In this document: positions 1-5,453 of the stretch, piece by piece
Layout of the letters: each line of letters starts with the position of its first letter
How positions within the stretch are numbered: position 1 is the stretch's first letter
Source: ATZT02 sp038124905
Lineage (GTDB): Bacteria; Actinomycetota; Actinomycetes; S36-B12; UBA5976
Reading direction: 5' to 3'
Assembly: GCA_038124905.1 (NCBI GenBank)
Contig: JAYPCW010000066.1
Span: forward strand, 1-5,453
Length of the DNA stretch: 5,453 bases
Translations under genes and position numbers: made by a program
The notes under the pieces: model-generated
Told to the model about the DNA's origin: nothing
Database searches by the model: none
Seen by the model: the letters and a program-made list of their open reading frames with translations, nothing else

Positions 1-206
1 TTTAGAATTTCAAAATTGCTTCCAGTGCCAAAGGCTCTATCTAAATCGACTAAGTGCAGCCACTCGGCACCTAATTCTTGCCAATTAAGCGCTACTTGCA
101 AGGGGTCACCAAATTCTTCTTCTGTTCCTTTGGCCCCCTGCGTCAAACGCACAGCTTTGCCTTGCGAAACATCAACTGCAGGTAAAAGCTCTAATTTTTT
201 AGTCAT
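1..206 (-). CDS. priA: Phosphoribosyl isomerase (PriA/HisA), N-terminal part, cut by the window edge
   Basis: This is the first 68 codons of a (beta/alpha)8-barrel isomerase; the rest lies beyond the left edge. HisA converts ProFAR to PRFAR in histidine synthesis, the step just before HisH/HisF. In actinobacteria the orthologue PriA usually also performs the TrpF isomerisation of tryptophan synthesis. The first strand reads LELLPAVDVSQGKAVRLTQG; D11 of the AVDV motif matches the usual N-terminal catalytic aspartate. Further on are FGDPLQVA and EWLHLVDLDRAFGTGSN, the second strand and phosphate-side loop, close to the actinobacterial PriA form. The ATG at 206-204 overlaps the hisH stop codon by 8 bases (ATGACTAA) and is preceded by GGAG with a 7-base spacer, which supports this start. 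The family assignment is firm. Dual HisA/TrpF activity is inferred from lineage, because the residues that decide it are outside the window. Confidence 0.93.
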   Translation of the reverse strand, partial: MTKKLELLPAVDVSQGKAVRLTQGAKGTEEEFGDPLQVALNWQELGAEWLHLVDLDRAFGTGSNFEIL

Positions 207-831
207 GCACAAACTCCAACCAATTGTTTATTAACTTTAAACCGGCTAGGCCTGATTTTTCTGGGTGAAACTGAGTTGTCCAGAGGGGGCCGTCTTCAAT
301 AGCCGCAACAAAATCTCCATGATAATTTGCCGTGTGTACCAAAGGTTTTTTTATTTTATTATCATCTGAAAATTTCATTTGTCGTAACGCATAACTGTGT
401 AAAAAATAAAATTGCTCATCCTCAATTTCTGCAAACATCTTTGAGCCCTGCGCTGACTTAACGCTATTAAATCCCATGTGCGGTAAAACCGGTGCATTAA
501 GTTGCTCTACAGTGCCTGGCCACTGTCCTAAGCCTTCAGTTTCCACACCAAATTCAATTCCACGCTCAAACATAATTTGCATTCCCACACAAATACCTAA
601 GACAGGTCTGTGAGCGACTAAACGTTTATCTATTATTTCTGCTCCCCTTACTGAATTAATGCCTTGCATGCATGCGGCAAAAGCACCAACTCCAGGAACA
701 ATTAAACCTTTTGCCTCCAGTGCCTCGTTAAAATTATTAGAGACTTTGGCAGAAACTTTATTTTTCTCTAACGCCCTAAGGACGGATCGAACGTTTCCGA
801 AACCATAATCTAAAACGATTATTTGTTCCAC
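199..831 (-). CDS. hisH: Imidazole glycerol phosphate synthase, glutamine amidotransferase subunit HisH
   Basis: HisH is a class I (triad) glutamine amidotransferase. It hydrolyses glutamine and passes ammonia to HisF, which makes imidazole glycerol phosphate and AICAR from PRFAR in the cytoplasm. The 210 residues match the usual family length. The N-terminal strand is IIVLDYGFGNVRSV (4-17), the oxyanion-region motif is PGVGA (46-50), the nucleophile C81 lies in GICVGMQ, and H189 and E191 of FHPEKSG complete the triad. The interface motif reads PHMGFN (117-122), where most family members have PHMGWN. The start is GTG (831-829), three bases after the hisB TAA. There is no upstream in-frame alternative and no good Shine-Dalgarno site, so translation is probably coupled to hisB. 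The end overlaps priA by 8 bases. HisF should lie outside the window, downstream of priA. Confidence 0.97.
   Translation of the reverse strand: MEQIIVLDYGFGNVRSVLRALEKNKVSAKVSNNFNEALEAKGLIVPGVGAFAACMQGINSVRGAEIIDKRLVAHRPVLGICVGMQIMFERGIEFGVETEGLGQWPGTVEQLNAPVLPHMGFNSVKSAQGSKMFAEIEDEQFYFLHSYALRQMKFSDDNKIKKPLVHTANYHGDFVAAIEDGPLWTTQFHPEKSGLAGLKLINNWLEFVHD
214..217 (-). promoter_or_regulatory. Shine-Dalgarno site of priA inside hisH
   Basis: GGAG lies 7 bases upstream of the priA ATG, inside the last hisH codons (residues L-E of the C-terminal LEFVHD). It is the clearest ribosome binding site among the his genes here; hisC and hisH have no convincing one. It suggests priA can be initiated independently as well as by coupling to hisH. 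Seen directly; function is inferred. Confidence 0.55.
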
Positions 832-834
832 TAT

Positions 835-1422
835 TTATAGAGTGCCTTTAGTTGAAGGCACCCCGGTTGCACGTGGATCTATCTCACAGGCCACCCGTAG
901 CGCACGCGCGACCGCTTTGAACTGTGCTTCAACAATATGATGAGCATTTCTTCCATCTAGAACTTCAACATGCAAAGTTATCTTGGCCTGATTTATAAAA
1001 GATTCCCAAATGTGTTTGTTTAAAGTGGTGTCGTAACTGCCAATCATGGGCGCCATTTCAGGTTCTTTGTGCACCAAGTAGGGGCGACCCGAAAGATCTA
1101 CCGCGGCTCTTACTAGTACATCGTCTAATGGGACGGTGGCATCACCATAGCGTCGAATCGAAGTCTTATCTCCAAGCGCTTCGCTGAAAGCTTGACCCAA
1201 AGCCAGTGCGGTATCTTCAATCGTGTGGTGTTCATCAACTTCCACATCGCCTTTTGTTGCTACTTTCAAATCAAAGAGCCCATGCTTAGACAACTGGCTA
1301 AGCATGTGGTCATAAAAAGGAACCCCCGTGGAAATTTCATTTTCACCACTGCCATCTAAATTTAGTTCGATTAATACCGAACTTTCCTTGGTATCTCTCG
1401 ACACTCGTGCGGTCCGCTTCAT
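835..1422 (-). CDS. hisB: Imidazoleglycerol-phosphate dehydratase HisB (monofunctional)
   Basis: HisB dehydrates imidazole glycerol phosphate to imidazole acetol phosphate, the substrate of HisC; it is a manganese enzyme that forms a 24-mer. At 195 residues this is the monofunctional form, without the N-terminal phosphatase domain of enterobacterial HisB. Metal and substrate motifs appear in both halves of the duplicated fold: FYDHM (36-40) with H47, DEHHTIED (63-70), and GRNAHHIVEAQFKA (157-170) with H161, H162, E165 and K169. The C-terminus DPRATGVPSTKGTL is the family signature. The ATG at 1422 lies 12 bases after the hisC TAG, with only a weak GGA-type site upstream. A perfect 9-base inverted repeat lies in the segment coding for H39 to H47. 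The product feeds HisC, encoded immediately upstream. Confidence 0.98.
   Translation of the reverse strand: MKRTARVSRDTKESSVLIELNLDGSGENEISTGVPFYDHMLSQLSKHGLFDLKVATKGDVEVDEHHTIEDTALALGQAFSEALGDKTSIRRYGDATVPLDDVLVRAAVDLSGRPYLVHKEPEMAPMIGSYDTTLNKHIWESFINQAKITLHVEVLDGRNAHHIVEAQFKAVARALRVACEIDPRATGVPSTKGTL
1281..1306. repeat. Perfect 9-base inverted repeat within hisB
   Basis: CATGCTTAG (1281-1289) and CTAAGCATG (1298-1306) are exact reverse complements separated by 8 bases. In the hisB mRNA they would form a 9-bp hairpin over the codons of the metal-binding DHML...KHG segment. No T-run follows on either strand, so it is not a classical terminator. Chance, constrained by the conserved protein motif, is a reasonable explanation. 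Confidence 0.6.
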
Positions 1423-1434
1423 GATTCCATTTCT

Positions 1435-2559
1435 CTATGAGAGTTCAATTTCTCTATTATCCAATAGGGCCCCTAGCTCTTTTATAAATAGGTGCGCTTG
1501 GGTAGTTGTTGGAACTGTAGCCCTTAAAAATCCATCAATTCCTACATCTCTAACCAAAATTGAGACCTTCAGTAAAGCTTCAAATGCTTTTTGACTTGAT
1601 TTGAACCGCCCAAAAAGAAAAAAGTTTGCATCGCTTGGTATCACCGATAGCCCCATTTTTTCTAGAGCCTCCTGCATGAATTTACGATCCTTAATTATTT
1701 GTTGAACCTGCATTTGTAAAACTTCATAATTACGTAAAGCCACTTTTGCCAAAACTTGTGTTTGCGTAGACAGATGATACGGAAGCCTTACTAAACCTAG
1801 CGCTGCCAGAGTTTCTGCTTGGGCAATCGCATAGCCCACTCTGGCGCCGGCAAAAGCAAAAGCCTTGCTCATTGTGCGCGTGACAATTAGTTGAGGGTAT
1901 TGAGTGATGAAATTGACTGCGCTTGGTTCGCTAGAGAACTCACCATAAGCTTCGTCAAAAATTACGATCGAATTTTTAGCGATTTTTAGTATCTCTAAGA
2001 GTTCGTACTGTTTCATAACATTGCCAGTTGGATTGTTCGGGCTAGTAATAAAGATAATCCGCGGATTTTCGCTCTGAATCTTTTCAAGCGCTAATGCTAA
2101 GTCGATTGAAAAATCTGACTTCCTTTGAATGTTTACATATTGATAACCATTTTGCTCGCTTAAAATTTGATGCATAGAGTAACTGGGGGTGAAGCCGATT
2201 GCTTTTACTCCAGGATCATAAAAAGCGAGTAAAATTTGATTTAGAATCTCATTAGAGCCATTTGCTGCCCAAACCTGATTAGAATTAATTGGCACTTGGG
2301 TAATTTTTGAAAGATATTTAGCAATCTCAATTCGTAATTCACCTTGCAATCTGTCTGGATAGCGATTTAAATCAGGGAGCTCTAAGGCCAATGCCGCTAA
2401 GATTTCAGTTTTTACTTCTTCAGGCAGCTGATAGGGATTTTCATTGGTATTCATTTTAAGTTCGACATCTACCACCGGAGCGCCGTAAGCCTTAAATTTT
2501 TTAAGTCTTGAACTTAAGGGTAATTCAGGATTGACGGTTATATTTTCAATATTTGCCAT
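1435..2559 (-). CDS. hisC: Histidinol-phosphate aminotransferase HisC
   Basis: HisC is a PLP-dependent fold-type I aminotransferase that converts imidazole acetol phosphate and glutamate to histidinol phosphate and 2-oxoglutarate. The 374 residues are of normal length. The motifs are in order: NTNENPY (37-43) at the N-terminal arm, LNRYPD with Y67, AANGSNEIL (98-106) for cofactor phosphate binding, SPNNPTG (173-179), FDEAY (201-205) with D202 for the pyridine nitrogen, and TMSKAFAFAGARVGY (229-243) with K232 as the PLP-binding lysine. R346 of FLRATV is the expected carboxylate-binding arginine. The stretch after it, TVPTTTQAH, departs from the usual TVGTxEEN form. The ATG at 2559 shares one base with the hisD TAA (TAATG), and no Shine-Dalgarno site is visible, so stop-start coupling with hisD is likely. 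The gene ends in TAG. Confidence 0.97.
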   Translation of the reverse strand: MANIENITVNPELPLSSRLKKFKAYGAPVVDVELKMNTNENPYQLPEEVKTEILAALALELPDLNRYPDRLQGELRIEIAKYLSKITQVPINSNQVWAANGSNEILNQILLAFYDPGVKAIGFTPSYSMHQILSEQNGYQYVNIQRKSDFSIDLALALEKIQSENPRIIFITSPNNPTGNVMKQYELLEILKIAKNSIVIFDEAYGEFSSEPSAVNFITQYPQLIVTRTMSKAFAFAGARVGYAIAQAETLAALGLVRLPYHLSTQTQVLAKVALRNYEVLQMQVQQIIKDRKFMQEALEKMGLSVIPSDANFFLFGRFKSSQKAFEALLKVSILVRDVGIDGFLRATVPTTTQAHLFIKELGALLDNREIELS

Positions 2560-3854
2560 TAATCGCGTTCAAATCTAACTTCAACTGCCTTTGCATGCGC
2601 TGGTAGATCTTCTGCATTTGCTAATACATCAATTTCTTTACGAACTTTTTCTAAAGCTGACTTTGAGTAATTAATAAATTGAACTCCCCTTAAAAATGTC
2701 TGCACACTAAGGCCCGATGAATGGCAGGCACATCCTGCAGTCGGCAATACATGGTTACTGCCTGCTAAGTAATCGCCCAAAGAAACTGGTGCGAAGGGGC
2801 CAATAAATACGGCTCCTGCATTCTTAATTCGACTTGCCGTCTTCTCGGGATTGGAGACATGCAGCTCCAAGTGCTCAGCGGCATATTCATTTATAACTAG
2901 TAAGCCCTGCTCTAAATCCCTAACTAAAACAATAGAACTTTGCTCCCCAGTTAATGCCTTGGTGATTCGCTCGCTGTGCTTGGTGTTAGCAACTTGCAAG
3001 GTGAGCTCAGCTTCAACTTGTTTCGCTAATTCAGAGCTATCGGTAACTAGAACACTTGCAGCGGCAACGTCATGTTCAGCTTGGCTCACTAAATCGGCAG
3101 CGATCCAGCTGGGGTTGGCAGTGCTGTCGGCCAAAATTGCAATCTCAGTTGGTCCGGCCTCTGAATCAATTCCCACAACACTTCTAACTAAACGCTTTGC
3201 CGCTGTAACATAAATATTGCCTGGGCCCGTAATTAGATTAACTTTTTGACATGAATCTGTTCCGTAGGCCAACATGGCAATTGCTTGTGCACCGCCAGCT
3301 GCATAAACTTCATCAATTCCCAACAGCGCGCAGGCGGCTAAAATTGTTGGATCAGGCCAGCCTTGATTATCTGCTTGACCAGGTGAAACCACAACAATTG
3401 ACTCCACTTCAGCAATTTGCGCCGGAACAACATTCATAATCACGCTGGACGGGTAAACCGCTCCTCCCCCTGGAACATAAAGCCCGACCCTGGCTACAGG
3501 AATCCAATCAATACTCACCCAACCTTCAGGTGCGACCTCAATTTTTTGCTCAGTTCTAACTTGAATCTCATGAAACTTTTTAACTCGTTCTATCGCTGTT
3601 TTTAGTGCAGCAATCAAATCAGGATCACTAGCGGCAAGCGCTTGGTCGATAACTTCTTTTGGCACCCGTAGGCCACTTTGTTGGACATTAGAAAAAGTCT
3701 TATTCCACTTCATCACTGCCGTATCCCCGGCACTTTGTACATCTGAAACTATTTTTTTTACATCAGCTATAACCTGATCAACATTGCTCGCACTTCTAGG
3801 CAGCGCCAAGGATTCGCCGCTTGCCTTGTTTCGAAAATCCAATGTTTTAATCAC
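2559..3854 (-). CDS. hisD: Histidinol dehydrogenase HisD
   Basis: HisD is a zinc-dependent, NAD-linked enzyme that oxidises L-histidinol through the aldehyde to L-histidine, the last two pathway steps. The 431 residues match the family. Aligned by motif to E. coli HisD, the zinc ligands are Q258 and H261 (SQAEHD), D361 (LGDYLAG) and H420 (LPAHAKAV). The catalytic pair is E327-H328 (EYAAEHLEL). Nucleotide-site motifs YVPGGGAVYPS (126-136), AGGAQAIA (186-193) and TGPGNIYV (209-216) are present, as is the conserved GCACHSSGLSVQTF (374-387). The start is GTG (3854-3852); upstream codons give no better start and there is no Shine-Dalgarno site. A TAGACT hexamer six bases upstream fits a leaderless transcript. 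It is the first gene of the his operon, followed by hisC with a one-base overlap. Confidence 0.98.
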   Translation of the reverse strand: MIKTLDFRNKASGESLALPRSASNVDQVIADVKKIVSDVQSAGDTAVMKWNKTFSNVQQSGLRVPKEVIDQALAASDPDLIAALKTAIERVKKFHEIQVRTEQKIEVAPEGWVSIDWIPVARVGLYVPGGGAVYPSSVIMNVVPAQIAEVESIVVVSPGQADNQGWPDPTILAACALLGIDEVYAAGGAQAIAMLAYGTDSCQKVNLITGPGNIYVTAAKRLVRSVVGIDSEAGPTEIAILADSTANPSWIAADLVSQAEHDVAAASVLVTDSSELAKQVEAELTLQVANTKHSERITKALTGEQSSIVLVRDLEQGLLVINEYAAEHLELHVSNPEKTASRIKNAGAVFIGPFAPVSLGDYLAGSNHVLPTAGCACHSSGLSVQTFLRGVQFINYSKSALEKVRKEIDVLANAEDLPAHAKAVEVRFERD

Positions 3855-3860
3855 GATATA

Positions 3861-3866
3861 AGTCTA
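3861..3866 (-). promoter_or_regulatory. Candidate -10 element for leaderless hisD (his operon promoter)
   Basis: On the minus strand TAGACT is followed by exactly six bases (TATATC) and then the GTG start of hisD. It matches TATAAT at four of six positions, including the key T-A...T. The spacing puts the transcription start on the G of GTG. The -35 region is poor: TAACTA at 3889-3884 with a 17-base spacer. With no leader there is no room for a T-box or histidine attenuator. Motif and spacing are seen; promoter activity is inferred. Confidence 0.45.
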
Positions 3867-3895
3867 CTTGATTAGCCGAAAGGTAGTTATTGACT

Positions 3896-3901
3896 TATTC
3901 T
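3896..3901 (+). promoter_or_regulatory. Candidate -10 element for the leaderless LON-domain gene
   Basis: TATTCT is followed by six bases (TACCGC) and then ATG at 3908, the geometry expected when transcription starts at the A of ATG. It matches TATAAT at four of six positions. A weak TTAGCC at 3872-3877, with an 18-base spacer, could serve as the -35. No Shine-Dalgarno site precedes the ATG, consistent with a leaderless message. The element also argues for ATG 3908 over the upstream in-frame TTG at 3890, which would overlap the promoter. Confidence 0.45.
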
Positions 3902-3907
3902 TACCGC

Positions 3908-4576
3908 ATGAGTGAATCTTTCCAGCTTCCTTTGTTTCCCTTGACTACCGTTCTATTACCTGGCATGAATCTTCCCCTGCATATCTTTGAAGCGCGCTAC
4001 CGGCAACTAATTGGTGATTTACTAAAACTCCCTGAAGCAGATCGCAAATTTGGCGTTGTCGCTATCAAGGCGGGCTGGGAAGTTGGAAGTGACAACCTTC
4101 CGGTCTTACACCAGGTAGGGACTATTGCAAAAGTGCGCAGAATTAAGCATCTGCCCGATGGCAAATTTGATATTTCTACTGCAGGAGCTGATCGCTTTGA
4201 AATAAAAGAGGTCTCATCAATACTAGCGCCCTATTTGGTAGCAAAAGTTGAATTACTAGACCCAGTAGCGAGTGCCGCGGGGGCAAATCTAATTGCCGCA
4301 GCAGGTGAGGCGTATGCCAACTACTTAAAGGTAATTGGTGAATCAACTGTTTCGGTATATGCACAACTTCCAAGTGAAGCTCCAGCGCTGGCAAATTTAT
4401 TAATCGCAACCCTTACTGGAAACACGCTTGAACAACAAAGACTTCTTGAAATGAACTCCGCAGAAGAAAAACTTAAAAAACTTATTACGATTTTTAATCG
4501 AGAGTCGATTTTGCTTCAGACGGTCCCGAGCATTCCGGCTCCCTATTTAACCGGTGTCTCCTTAAGTTTGAATTAG
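3908..4576 (+). CDS. Stand-alone LON substrate-binding (N-terminal) domain protein
   Basis: The 222 residues match the Lon protease N-terminal domain fold (PUA-like beta domain plus helical bundle). There is no AAA+ ATPase, no Ser-Lys protease domain and no room for one. The family opening is clear: LPLFPLTTVLLPGMNLPLHI (7-26), followed directly by FEARYRQL (27-34). The second core motif has VGTIAKVRRI (70-79), LPDGKFDIS (82-90) and GADRFEI (93-99). A helical tail, LLEMNSAEEKLKKLITIFNRE (179-199), resembles the Lon helical region. No signal peptide or membrane segment is apparent, so it is probably cytoplasmic. In Lon the domain binds substrates; stand-alone versions are widespread and their role is not established, so I give no function. 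It is divergent from hisD and its TAG interlocks with the dnaE TAA. An in-frame TTG at 3890 would add six residues, but ATG is preferred from motif position and promoter geometry. Confidence 0.92.
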   Translation: MSESFQLPLFPLTTVLLPGMNLPLHIFEARYRQLIGDLLKLPEADRKFGVVAIKAGWEVGSDNLPVLHQVGTIAKVRRIKHLPDGKFDISTAGADRFEIKEVSSILAPYLVAKVELLDPVASAAGANLIAAAGEAYANYLKVIGESTVSVYAQLPSEAPALANLLIATLTGNTLEQQRLLEMNSAEEKLKKLITIFNRESILLQTVPSIPAPYLTGVSLSLN

Positions 4577-5453
4577 GAAACAGCACTTGGCCCAAGAAGT
4601 GCTTTCAAATCTGCGTACAAAGACAAAGTTGGGCTGACTTTTAACTTTTCGTCAATTTTCAATACAGTGGTTTTTCCATTATTTCTAAGATGCAGATGTA
4701 CCTCACTAGTTCCGGGGTGGTTTTGTAAAACATCTTTTATTGAATCAACTACCTCGGGTGTGCACTTAACTACTGGGAGCTTTACAACAATTGGTCCGGT
4801 GCGTTGCCGATTTAAGTCTGGTTGCGAGACTTCTAACGCGATAAGTCGCGGATTATCTTCTTCTCTAAGATCGATTCTGATTCTAAAAGTTAAAATTGCA
4901 TCTTCATGTAACAAAGTGGCTACTTGACTATAGGTTTGCGGAAAAACCATAACTTCAGTAACGCCGGCCAAGTCCTCCAAGGTAACAATGGCCCAGGCGG
5001 CACCTTGCTTTGTGATTTTTCTATTAACTCCGGTAACCAATCCGGCGACGTTTAATATTTGGCCATCAGATCTTTCATCGGTATTTAATTCGGAAACTGG
5101 AGCATCACTATATTGATCTAAAATATGTTCTAATCCAAAAAGTGGATGATCACTCACATAGAGACCTAGCATTTCTCTCTCAAAATTTAATAAGGTAGAT
5201 TTATCCCATTCTTCTTCTGGAATTCTTAGCGAAACACTTTCGCCGCTTTCTGCCTCAACCACGTCATTGAAAAGATCAAACTGGCCAATTGCTTCTGCTC
5301 TTTTTCTTTCTAAGGCCTGCTCGACTGCTTCAAGGTGAACACTCAGTAAACCCTTGCGACTAGATGAAATCGAGTCAAAAGCCCCGGACTTAATTAGGGA
5401 TTCAATTATCCTTTTTGAACAAACTTGCTGTTCAATTTTCTCTAAAAAGTTAG
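4573..5453 (-). CDS. dnaE: DNA polymerase III alpha subunit DnaE, C-terminal part
   Basis: The reading frame is open from the right edge to TAA at 4575-4573, giving the last 292 residues of the replicative polymerase; the PHP and catalytic domains lie outside. The fragment starts in the helix-hairpin-helix region (SKRIIESLIKSGAFDSI, fragment residues 12-28). Next is QFDLF (57-61; 5283-5269), a canonical sliding-clamp-binding pentapeptide. Then come FEREMLGLYVSDHPL (90-104), typical of DnaE, and an OB-fold nucleic-acid-binding domain at about 130-207 (VAGLVTGVNRKITKQG, WAIVTLEDL, VMVFPQTY). The tail, to residue 292, corresponds to the C-terminal domain. An internal GTG at 5262 is not the start, because conserved sequence continues upstream of it. 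The context near his genes and the clamp motif suggest the main DnaE1 rather than an accessory DnaE2, but the diagnostic regions are absent. Confidence 0.96.
   Translation of the reverse strand, partial: NFLEKIEQQVCSKRIIESLIKSGAFDSISSSRKGLLSVHLEAVEQALERKRAEAIGQFDLFNDVVEAESGESVSLRIPEEEWDKSTLLNFEREMLGLYVSDHPLFGLEHILDQYSDAPVSELNTDERSDGQILNVAGLVTGVNRKITKQGAAWAIVTLEDLAGVTEVMVFPQTYSQVATLLHEDAILTFRIRIDLREEDNPRLIALEVSQPDLNRQRTGPIVVKLPVVKCTPEVVDSIKDVLQNHPGTSEVHLHLRNNGKTTVLKIDEKLKVSPTLSLYADLKALLGPSAVS
4577..4606. terminator. Hairpin at the LON-gene/dnaE junction, possible bidirectional 3'-end signal
   Basis: AGCACTT (4582-4588) and AAGTGCT (4597-4603) form a perfect 7-bp stem with an 8-base loop. An outer GAA/TTC pairing (4577-4579 with 4604-4606) could extend it past a two-base bulge. 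It begins one base after the LON-gene TAG and lies within the last dnaE codons. On the plus strand it is followed by TTTCAAATC, on the minus strand by GTTTCC; neither is a good T-run, so intrinsic termination would be weak. It is the only hairpin candidate seen at this convergent junction. Confidence 0.3.
5269..5283 (-). other. Sliding-clamp (DnaN) binding motif in DnaE
   Basis: These five codons encode QFDLF, which fits the bacterial beta-clamp-binding consensus Q-x-x-L-F. The position, after the helix-hairpin-helix segment and before the OB fold, is where the internal clamp motif of DnaE lies (QADMF in E. coli). It would tether the polymerase to DnaN. The motif is seen; binding is inferred from the family. 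Confidence 0.75.

Noticed and set aside
664..680. GCATGC-type palindromic repeat in hisH
   Set aside because: It is a short run of alternating GCATGCATGC inside codons for conserved-region residues (AACMQG), with no stem of meaningful length around it.
1328..1594. Plus-strand open frame across the hisB/hisC junction
   Set aside because: It lies antisense to the conserved 5' end of hisB and 3' end of hisC, shows no domain and has no promoter or ribosome site that I can see.
2851..3213. 120-codon open frame on the plus strand antisense to hisD
   Set aside because: It is rich in Ser, Thr, Ala and Cys with no recognisable domain, and the opposite strand encodes fully conserved HisD. It is a shadow frame.
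3890..3892. TTG as an upstream start of the LON-domain gene
   Set aside because: It would add only six non-conserved residues and overlap the candidate -10 element; ATG at 3908 fits the family start better.
3855..3907. T-box or histidine-rich leader peptide upstream of hisD
   Set aside because: The gap is 53 bases, contains no run of His codons or T-box core, and the promoter candidate leaves no leader.
4176..4409. Minus-strand open frame inside the LON-domain gene
   Set aside because: The composition is dominated by Leu, Pro and His and it is antisense to a clear LON domain; it is a shadow.
4667..4927. Plus-strand open frame inside dnaE
   Set aside because: It is antisense to the OB-fold region of DnaE, with no recognisable motif.
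5260..5262. GTG as a possible start of a short dnaE-like gene
   Set aside because: The frame continues upstream to the window edge with conserved DnaE sequence, including the clamp motif, so this is an internal valine codon.

Overview
The window looks like ordinary core chromosome from a small-genome, A+T-rich actinobacterium. The gene order hisD-hisC-hisB-hisH-hisA/priA, with a LON-domain gene and the replicative polymerase gene dnaE just upstream, is the actinobacterial arrangement. The start of the last gene has the PriA-like form of HisA (ELLPAVDVSQG, HLVDLDRAFGTGSN). The A+T-rich base composition, gaps of 0-12 bases inside the operon, overlapping start and stop codons and a single 53-base intergenic space point to a streamlined lineage, such as freshwater planktonic actinobacteria of the Nanopelagicales (acI) type. 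That placement is inference; no marker here proves it.

Layout. From 3854 down to 1, five histidine-biosynthesis genes run on the minus strand as one tight operon: hisD (3854-2559), hisC (2559-1435), hisB (1422-835), hisH (831-199) and priA/hisA (206 to the window edge, 5' part only). On the plus strand, 3908-4576 encodes a 222-residue stand-alone LON substrate-binding-domain protein. It is divergent from hisD across 53 bases and convergent with dnaE, whose last 292 codons occupy 5453-4573 on the minus strand. The stop codons of the LON gene and dnaE overlap by four bases.

How the genes work together. HisB, HisC and HisD catalyse the dehydratase, aminotransferase and dehydrogenase steps that finish histidine synthesis. 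HisA/PriA makes the substrate of imidazole glycerol phosphate synthase, and HisH is the glutaminase subunit of that synthase; its partner HisF is expected beyond the left edge. The catalytic and metal-binding residues I could place in HisD, HisC, HisB and HisH are intact, so the pathway segment appears functional. DnaE is the catalytic subunit of replicative DNA polymerase III, and this part carries a canonical sliding-clamp-binding pentapeptide.

I found no mobile element, RNA gene, CRISPR array or new system. The most interesting points are the hisD/LON intergenic region, where both genes have a -10-like hexamer placed exactly for leaderless transcription; the interlocked LON/dnaE 3' ends with a nearby hairpin; and two small departures from family motifs in HisC and HisH.
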